Shown here one piece after another: positions 57,927 through 62,151 of a stretch of 62,151 nt of DNA. How positions within the stretch are numbered: the stretch's first letter is position 1; every line of letters begins with the position of its first letter. Origin of the DNA: a virus. Below the pieces are notes generated by a model, which made no database searches, was not told where the DNA came from, and saw only the letters and a program-made list of their open reading frames with translations. Position numbers and translations under genes: made by a program. Where the stretch lies: IMG/VR virus record IMGVR_UViG_3300004369_000015, positions 1 through 62,151 of that record. One strand, 5' to 3'.

Positions 57927-59371
57927 CAGGACACTCCGATGAGGATATGTACAAGAAGGCCGTACTCCTCCACGGTGTGATGACCAAGAAGAAAGAAGTG
58001 TTCAGTGGTCGTGGCAAGAACAGAAAGAAATCATACGAGAACACGTATGATACAGACAAGGAGTCTATTCAGAAGGCAGAGAGAAGTGTAGAATATTACA
58101 AGTACAGAATGGAAAACAAACAGAGCAAAGTAAAACTAAGAGACTATCAAAAGGAGATAGTCGTGAAAGGTTCTGAGATTATTCTCAAGCACAACTTCGT
58201 TTACCTTGCGATGGAAGTTCGTACAGGTAAGACACTTACGAGTATGAGTATCGCACAACTCTGTAACAAAAAGAATGTACTATTTGTTACCAAGAAGAAG
58301 GCGATGTCAAGCATCAAGGATGACTACGAATTGCTTAACCCCGACTATGACATTACCATAATTAACTATGAGTCATTGCACAAGGTAGAGGATGTCGGGT
58401 CATTCGATATGCTGATACTTGATGAGGCCCACAGTATGGGTGCGTTCCCCAAACCAAGTGAACGAGCCAAGTCCGTGAGCCATATCATTAAGACTTATAG
58501 CCCATCGGTCATCCTGTTATCGGGAACCCCAACTCCTGAGTCGTACTCTCAGATGTACCATCAGGTGTATGGTGTACGTACAAATCCATTCAATCAGTAC
58601 GTAAACTTTTACAAGTTTGCTAAAGACTACGTGAATGTCAAGCAAAGGAAAATCAATTCGCTTTACGTGAACGACTACCACGATGGACATAAGCGTATAC
58701 TTGACGAGATGAAACCATATACCATTGCTTACTCGCAGAAGGAGGCAGGGTTCAAGGTGGAGACACGTGAGCACATACTTACTGTACCACTCGAGCCGTT
58801 GACACTTCAGATAATCAAGCAACTCAAGAGGCACTTGGTTGTCGAGGGTAAGGAGGAGGTAATCTTAGCAGACACTCCTGTTAAACTGATGATGAAACTA
58901 CACCAACTCTGCTCAGGCACAATCAAGTTTGAGTCAGGCAACTCTAAGGTATTGGACTTGAGCAAGGCTAAGTACATCAAGTATAAGTTTAAAGGGAAGA
59001 AGATTGGAATCTTCTACAAGTTTGTTGAGGAACTCAATGCACTGAAGGAGGTATTTGGTAAGGACAATATGACCACTGAACTGAGTGTCTTCAAGGACAC
59101 TGACTGTAAGGTTATAGCCTTACAAATCGTAAGTGGACGTGAGGGTATATCCTTACGAGAAGCGGAGGCGTTGGTGTACTATAACATAGACTTCTCTGCC
59201 ACAAGTTATTGGCAGTCAAGGGATAGGATGACAACCAAGGATAGGTTAGAGTCAGACATCTATTGGATATTCTCTGAAGGTGGTATTGAGCACGAGATTT
59301 ACAAGGCGGTCAGTAAGAAGAAGGACTACACTGTAAACCATTTCAAAAAGGATTTATTAAATTTGTTATAA
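57875..59371 (+). CDS. DEAH-box (SNF2/SF2) helicase (498 aa)
   Basis: LRDYQKEIVVKG, Walker A AMEVRTGKTL (112-121), DEAH (183-186), SGTP (216-219) and a C-terminal ATPase core with LSVFKDTDCK, GREGISL and SRDRMTTKDR follow the motif order of superfamily 2 helicases. It probably unwinds or remodels phage DNA in replication or recombination. The N-terminal 85 residues are basic and less typical. A palindrome copy lies at 59085-59100. Confidence 0.8.
   Translation: MYQIKREVRPEGIFPRLAGHSDEDMYKKAVLLHGVMTKKKEVFSGRGKNRKKSYENTYDTDKESIQKAERSVEYYKYRMENKQSKVKLRDYQKEIVVKGSEIILKHNFVYLAMEVRTGKTLTSMSIAQLCNKKNVLFVTKKKAMSSIKDDYELLNPDYDITIINYESLHKVEDVGSFDMLILDEAHSMGAFPKPSERAKSVSHIIKTYSPSVILLSGTPTPESYSQMYHQVYGVRTNPFNQYVNFYKFAKDYVNVKQRKINSLYVNDYHDGHKRILDEMKPYTIAYSQKEAGFKVETREHILTVPLEPLTLQIIKQLKRHLVVEGKEEVILADTPVKLMMKLHQLCSGTIKFESGNSKVLDLSKAKYIKYKFKGKKIGIFYKFVEELNALKEVFGKDNMTTELSVFKDTDCKVIALQIVSGREGISLREAEALVYYNIDFSATSYWQSRDRMTTKDRLESDIYWIFSEGGIEHEIYKAVSKKKDYTVNHFKKDLLNLL
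59085..59100. repeat. dispersed palindrome copy (in CDS)
   Basis: GTGTCTTCAAGGACAC inside the helicase, coded SVFKDT. Confidence 0.85.
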
Positions 59372-59673
59372 TGAAGAAGCATTTAAAACAGGCACAAAAA
59401 GATTACAAGGAAACGCCACCTTATGAGTTTTGGGTGGAAGGAGTTATATATAATTTTATCTACGGATTCCTTGGTGCTACTATGATTGTTGCGATAAAGA
59501 TTGGATTAGATATTGCAGTTCTCATTTCTTATTTACTCTACTACTTCTTTGTTGGGAAGGTAATTAACAGGCCGAAATATGTTACGTCATTAGGGAAGTT
59601 TATCGTGTTCCCTGTGCCCACATCTGTCGGTGCTTTTATCGGGTACAAGATTTCGTTATTGCTAATAGGGTGA
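59371..59673 (+). CDS. membrane protein (100 aa)
   Basis: Hydrophobic segments around NFIYGFLGATMIVAIKIG, VLISYLLYYFFVG and GAFIGYKISLLLIG. It is coupled to the helicase (TAATG) and overlaps the VRR-NUC start. The function is unknown. Confidence 0.5.
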   Translation: MKKHLKQAQKDYKETPPYEFWVEGVIYNFIYGFLGATMIVAIKIGLDIAVLISYLLYYFFVGKVINRPKYVTSLGKFIVFPVPTSVGAFIGYKISLLLIG

Positions 59674-59912
59674 CAGAGCAACAGATACAATCCAAGAGAA
59701 TCAAGCAACTTGAAAAGGAAGGATACTATGTAATCAAACTTGTCAAGACCAACAAGAATGGAATCCCTGATTTGATTGCTATTCCAAAAGACTCTAATGT
59801 ACTTTTTTGCGAGGTGAAAACACCAAGTGGTACGGTCTCAAAACTACAAGAGTTTAGATTAAAAGAATTAGAGGACTATGGATTTAGAACAGAAGTTTAT
59901 CGAGGAGAATAG
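59670..59912 (+). CDS. VRR-NUC nuclease (80 aa)
   Basis: KRIKQLEKEGYYVIKLV, NGIPDLIAIP and VLFCEVKTPSG carry the G-x-PD, E-x-K core of the VRR-NUC family, which cuts branched DNA. The start is GTG 59670 inside a GTGA overlap with the previous stop; no ATG fits. It overlaps the next gene by 35 bp. Confidence 0.7.
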   Translation: MTEQQIQSKRIKQLEKEGYYVIKLVKTNKNGIPDLIAIPKDSNVLFCEVKTPSGTVSKLQEFRLKELEDYGFRTEVYRGE

Positions 59913-60201
59913 ATTCGAGATTGGGGAGGAGTTCCTCTTAGATATCGAACACGTTCCCGTAAGAGACAGGCGAAAGATACTTAGGGCATTTGTATCTGTA
60001 CTGCAAGAACTCCCAATGATACAGGGATGGACGCAGTCTGTTGCGGGAGTAATCAAAAGAAACAACCCACTCTTTTACGAAATAGAATTTGTAAAAGATG
60101 AATCAAGTCCACCACTACTTCTTGGGTTTAAAGAGATAGGGAGTGATGAATACTTGGATATGGTTTTAGAAGACAATACAATTGAATATTATGAAATCTA
60201 A
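59878..60201 (+). CDS. unknown protein (107 aa)
   Basis: Begins MDLEQKFIEENRFEIGEEFL and has a beta-rich end. It overlaps VRR-NUC by 35 bp and the next gene by 11 bp, so translation is likely coupled. No motif recognised. Confidence 0.5.
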   Translation: MDLEQKFIEENRFEIGEEFLLDIEHVPVRDRRKILRAFVSVLQELPMIQGWTQSVAGVIKRNNPLFYEIEFVKDESSPPLLLGFKEIGSDEYLDMVLEDNTIEYYEI

Positions 60202-60733
60202 TTTTTTACTTAAAACACCAACCGATGTGCGAGTTCTCATCAGGTTGATTAATGAAGTCTTGAACGTAGACATATTGGACAAGACACGTGAGCGTGAGCA
60301 CGTTAATGCACGTATTATCTTTTCATCTATATGCCGTGAGCGTGGGTATAGTCTGACAAAGATTGGTTCCTTTCTTGGTAAAGACCACTCATCAATCGTT
60401 CACTACTTGAAGAATGTTGATTGGTATTTAAAGACCGACAAGACATTCGCAAGTAACTATGGGTTAATCACTTCGAACTACTACGAGGGTTACGACCCCG
60501 TGTATGAGATGTCGTGCGATGAGATTAAAAAAGAATATATTGTTTTGAAAAATAAATTTAATTCGTTAAGTTTGGAATTAGAAGGTCTAAAAACTGACCA
60601 ACAAAAGTTCAAAGCACAGGAAGAAAGACTCTCACCGTTGTATAGAATGATAACAGAACGCACACTAAAAGGTTCAGAGAACTTTATAGAAAGGAGACTC
60701 AATCATTTCTTTAATGGTGTTTATGATGAATAA
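60191..60733 (+). CDS. DnaA domain IV-like protein with C-terminal helix (180 aa)
   Basis: REREHVNARIIFSSICRERG and FLGKDHSSIVHYLKN match the DnaA C-terminal DNA-binding domain; the rest is a long coiled coil with Lys/Glu/Leu. It is the second such protein in the genome, without an ATPase. The start at ATG 60191 is chosen because the earlier in-frame ATG lies in the previous gene. It may be a regulator of replication or transcription that binds DnaA-box-like sites. Confidence 0.65.
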   Translation: MKSNFLLKTPTDVRVLIRLINEVLNVDILDKTREREHVNARIIFSSICRERGYSLTKIGSFLGKDHSSIVHYLKNVDWYLKTDKTFASNYGLITSNYYEGYDPVYEMSCDEIKKEYIVLKNKFNSLSLELEGLKTDQQKFKAQEERLSPLYRMITERTLKGSENFIERRLNHFFNGVYDE

Positions 60734-60738
60734 ATAAA

Positions 60739-60930
60739 ATGACTAAGCCATCAGCGTTCGAGAATGAAAGATTGAATCACATCAACAACCTGATGGACAA
60801 TATCAACGACTCTACGTCTGATATATATGAGCACTTAGTTGATAGAGAGTTCGATAAACTTCTTGTCTGCTTGAATGATTTAATATCACAACTCGAGGAT
60901 ATAAAAAATTCACTACAAGATGAGCCATAA
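60739..60930 (+). CDS. small acidic helical protein (63 aa)
   Basis: An Asp/Glu/Asn-rich helix-loop-helix protein with no motif, 5 bp after the previous gene and overlapping the HNH gene by 11 bp. The function is unknown. Confidence 0.5.
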   Translation: MTKPSAFENERLNHINNLMDNINDSTSDIYEHLVDREFDKLLVCLNDLISQLEDIKNSLQDEP

Positions 60931-61327
60931 GAAGTGCACGAATTGTGGTGTAGAAAAACCTGAATCAGAATACTATCTTACAGGTAAATACACACAGGCA
61001 GTTAGGAATATACGAAGAGCAAAGTGCAAGAAATGTGTAAACGATGTCAAGGACAAAAGACGTTGGGATATACGTGATAAGGTTAGGGAACACAAGCGGG
61101 GGCTTAGTTGCGAAACCTGTGGCTATTCCAAGAAGACTCACCCTGAAACGTTTTCAGATAGGGCCTTGGAGTTCCACCACCCCAACGATGATAAGGACTT
61201 CAGTGTAGGTGACGCAATAACAAATGGAGTTTCATACGAGAAGATAATGTCTGAGATGAAGAAGTGTGTAGTCCTATGCTCTCGATGCCACGCAGAAGAA
61301 CACGACAAAAAAAATGGAAGAAAATAA
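60920..61327 (+). CDS. HNH endonuclease (135 aa)
   Basis: A zinc ribbon (Cys6, Cys9, Cys36, Cys39) precedes an HNH core: SCETCGYS (Cys64, Cys67), ALEFHHPNDDKD (His86/87) and LCSRCHAEEHD (Cys120, Cys123, His124, His128). It may be a free-standing homing-type or packaging-related nuclease. It overlaps the 31-aa gene by 14 bp. Confidence 0.75.
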   Translation: MSHKKCTNCGVEKPESEYYLTGKYTQAVRNIRRAKCKKCVNDVKDKRRWDIRDKVREHKRGLSCETCGYSKKTHPETFSDRALEFHHPNDDKDFSVGDAITNGVSYEKIMSEMKKCVVLCSRCHAEEHDKKNGRK

Positions 61328-61409
61328 CAAACAAACCCTATTAGAGTTTATATTTGCTTTTCTGCTCAATGCAGGAATCTTATATATGTTGATTAAGATT
61401 TTCGGTTAA
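61314..61409 (+). CDS. 31-aa membrane peptide
   Basis: MEENNKQTLLEFIFAFLLNA and the following hydrophobic residues form one transmembrane helix. The start lies inside the HNH gene, the stop before the first linker fragment. Small membrane peptides of this type can modulate holin or host membrane proteins; unknown here. Confidence 0.5.
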   Translation: MEENNKQTLLEFIFAFLLNAGILYMLIKIFG

Positions 61410-61410
61410 G

Positions 61411-61485
61411 TTGGATGGTTGGCACAATCAATGGGCTGACGCAAATGACTACTACAACGAAACCTTTAACACCAAAGAGAAATGA
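61411..61485 (+). pseudogene. C-terminal gene remnant ending in the linker repeat
   Basis: A 24-codon frame with DGWHNQWADANDYYNETFNT has no ATG; only a TTG (61411) could start it. It ends TFNTKEK inside the linker repeat exactly as the junction gene does. I read it as the tail of a lost cassette gene, though translation from TTG is possible. Confidence 0.5.
61461..61485 (+). repeat. gene-boundary linker repeat, copy B
   Basis: Identical over 25 bp to 75-99 and ending in the start of the next gene (ATGA at 61482). Confidence 0.85.
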
Positions 61486-61700
61486 AAAAGAAACTAAAAT
61501 CATTAGATGAACACAATTCAAATTCTTGGAGCAATTATTCTTCAATGTTTGAAAACTCACCAAAACCAAACGGAATTGCTTGCCCAAAGTGTGGTGAGGA
61601 ATTGATGGATAGTCAACCTATGGCGACATTAACATCCCATCCACCAAAGAAAGACATACATTGTCCTTCTTGTAATTATCGTGGATATAGAATTGCTTAA
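61482..61700 (+). CDS. zinc-ribbon protein (72 aa)
   Basis: Begins MKKKLKSLDEHNSNSWSNYS; CPKCGEELMDSQ and CPSCNYRGYR give a four-Cys zinc ribbon with a short Ser/Pro linker, a known small phage type. Its start overlaps the stop of the remnant before it, its stop lies in linker copy C. Confidence 0.7.
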   Translation: MKKKLKSLDEHNSNSWSNYSSMFENSPKPNGIACPKCGEELMDSQPMATLTSHPPKKDIHCPSCNYRGYRIA

Positions 61701-61721
61701 CACCAAAGAGAAATGAAAAAG
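61696..61721 (+). repeat. gene-boundary linker repeat, copy C
   Basis: CTTAACACCAAAGAGAAATG followed by AAAAAG, as after copy B. Here the upstream stop TAA is at its left edge, so the linker itself is non-coding. Confidence 0.8.
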
Positions 61722-61850
61722 TTCAAATGGGGCAGAATTATGACATCAAACCAGATTGGATTGATGGTTGCTTGGGGAACAAGTGTTATACCAAACAGAA
61801 AGTGCATCTGTATTGAGGTTCCTTTTCTTATTATACAGATTTACCTTTAA
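61713..61850 (+). CDS. small hydrophobic protein (45 aa)
   Basis: Begins MKKFKWGRIMTSNQIGLMVA and ends with a hydrophobic stretch (IEVPFLIIQIYL). Bounded on both sides by linker repeats, so it looks like an exchangeable cassette. The function is unknown. Confidence 0.5.
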   Translation: MKKFKWGRIMTSNQIGLMVAWGTSVIPNRKCICIEVPFLIIQIYL

Positions 61851-61866
61851 TACCAAAGAGAAGTAA
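61843..61866 (+). repeat. gene-boundary linker repeat, copy D (decayed)
   Basis: ACCTTTAATACCAAAGAGAA then GTAA: two differences from copy A, and the ATG is lost. It directly precedes the tRNA-like sequence. Confidence 0.7.
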
Positions 61867-61872
61867 TAATAT

Positions 61873-62000
61873 AGTCAGGTGGCGGAATTGGATAGACGCT
61901 AAGAGTTGGATTTAGGTCGCTAACATTCCCGTTCGAGTCGGGCAAAGTGGGCCAACTAGGAGAAACTAAGACCATACAGGTTCGAATCCTGTCCTGACTA
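61873..62000 (+). tRNA. tRNA-Leu-like sequence with extra ~40 nt and a second T-arm-like hairpin
   Basis: The acceptor arms AGTCAGG (61873) and CCTGACT (61993) pair perfectly; a class II-type D arm GCGGAATTGGATAGACGC and a T arm ACAGG-TTCGAAT-CCTGT follow the Leu pattern, and ATTTAGGT would give anticodon TAG. But the element is 128 nt, about 40 too long. Inside lies another perfect T-arm-like hairpin CCCG-TTCGAGT-CGGG (61928-61942), and AGTTGG (61904) can pair with CCAACT (61952) around it. It may be an inserted, chimeric or intron-bearing tRNA, or a decayed one. Confidence 0.5.
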
Positions 62001-62016
62001 CTAAAACAAAATAGAA

Positions 62017-62151
62017 ATGAAAGTCTTTTTCCATAAAACAAAAAGCCTACCGACAGCAACAACTATTCAAGAAAAGAACAAATGGGAGTTGCAGTTGCTT
62101 GTAGATGCAATCGTTCAGAAAGCGGATGCCCTTGGGTTTACCGTGAACATA
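62017..62151 (+). CDS. 5' part of junction-spanning small gene
   Basis: ATG 62017 begins MKVFFHKTKSLPTATTIQEK and the frame stays open to the window end, then continues at base 1 (the last 75 bases repeat the first 75) to the stop at 97-99. The protein is 52 residues in total. The function is unknown. Confidence 0.7.
   Translation, partial: MKVFFHKTKSLPTATTIQEKNKWELQLLVDAIVQKADALGFTVNI
62077..62151. repeat. 75-bp terminal direct repeat, right copy
   Basis: Identical to bases 1-75; removing one copy leaves a 62,076-bp circle. Confidence 0.9.

Noticed and set aside
60920-61327. HNH gene as part of an intron or inserted homing element
   Set aside because: It overlaps both neighbours in a tight operon and does not interrupt any gene; there is no flanking intron structure.
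61873-62000. Group I intron in the tRNA-Leu-like element
   Set aside because: The extra segment is only about 40 bases, much shorter than a group I core, and no P3/P7-like pairings are visible.
61847-62062. Minus-strand frame over the tRNA-like element
   Set aside because: It reads through structured RNA sequence and the linker repeat; no protein features.

Overview
The window is very probably a complete genome of a double-stranded DNA tailed phage infecting a Bacteroidota (Flavobacteriia-like) host. The first 75 bases recur exactly as the last 75 bases, so the contig closes on itself to a circle of about 62,076 bp, and one small gene runs across the join. Evidence for the host group: many gene starts are preceded by the Bacteroidota promoter core TAnnTTTG, leaders are A-rich with little Shine-Dalgarno sequence, and the primase has a VirE-N/BT4734-like N-terminus. 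There is no integrase and no tape measure or sheath gene. A very large tail/stabilisation protein and a giant ejected-type protein suggest a podovirus, related in layout to crAss-like and Cellulophaga-type podoviruses; this is inference, not tested.

Late half, minus strand, in transcription order from 42.0 kb down to 0.27 kb: a cluster of tiny basic proteins (42.0-40.4 kb); membrane protein, spanin-like protein, amidase endolysin and holin-like protein (40.4-38.8); fibre/adhesin genes, one with an S74 intramolecular chaperone (38.8-30.3); small accessory genes including a 2OG-Fe(II) oxygenase-like and a possible double GroES-fold protein (30.3-28.8); packaging and head genes (small terminase candidate, TerL, portal, scaffold, MCP; 28.8-21.2); a terminator and new promoter; connector and tail genes (20.3-11.4); internal virion proteins ending in a 2,776-residue polyvalent-type protein (11.4-0.27).

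Middle (42.0-46.1 kb): divergent units with a winged-helix regulator, a groEL / zinc-ribbon / groES operon, a possible nuclease, tRNA-Arg(TCT), two small genes, and a GC-rich non-coding block with a G-quadruplex motif that looks unlike the rest of the genome.

Early half, plus strand, 46.1 kb to the end and over the join: a peptide-chemistry set (amidoligase; a class II glutamine amidotransferase fused to a gamma-glutamylcyclotransferase and zinc ribbon), envelope proteins (lipoprotein, anchored transglycosylase), then replication and recombination genes (two DnaA-domain-IV-like proteins, an annealing protein, a RecE-like exonuclease, an SSB-like protein, primase-helicase, DEAH helicase, VRR-NUC, HNH), then tiny cassettes separated by a repeated linker, an odd Leu-type tRNA-like sequence, and a truncated YqaJ-type exonuclease.

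The most unusual signals are: (1) a 16-bp palindrome of the form GTGTCYTYRARGACAC present about 18 times, between genes and inside conserved genes in all three reading frames; (2) a small gene of a known phage family encoded in another frame inside the giant virion protein; (3) fibre repeats nearly identical in protein but scrambled at synonymous positions; (4) the repeated gene-boundary linker of the terminal cassettes; (5) the GC-rich G-quadruplex block; and (6) the amidoligase/GATase-GGCT pair.
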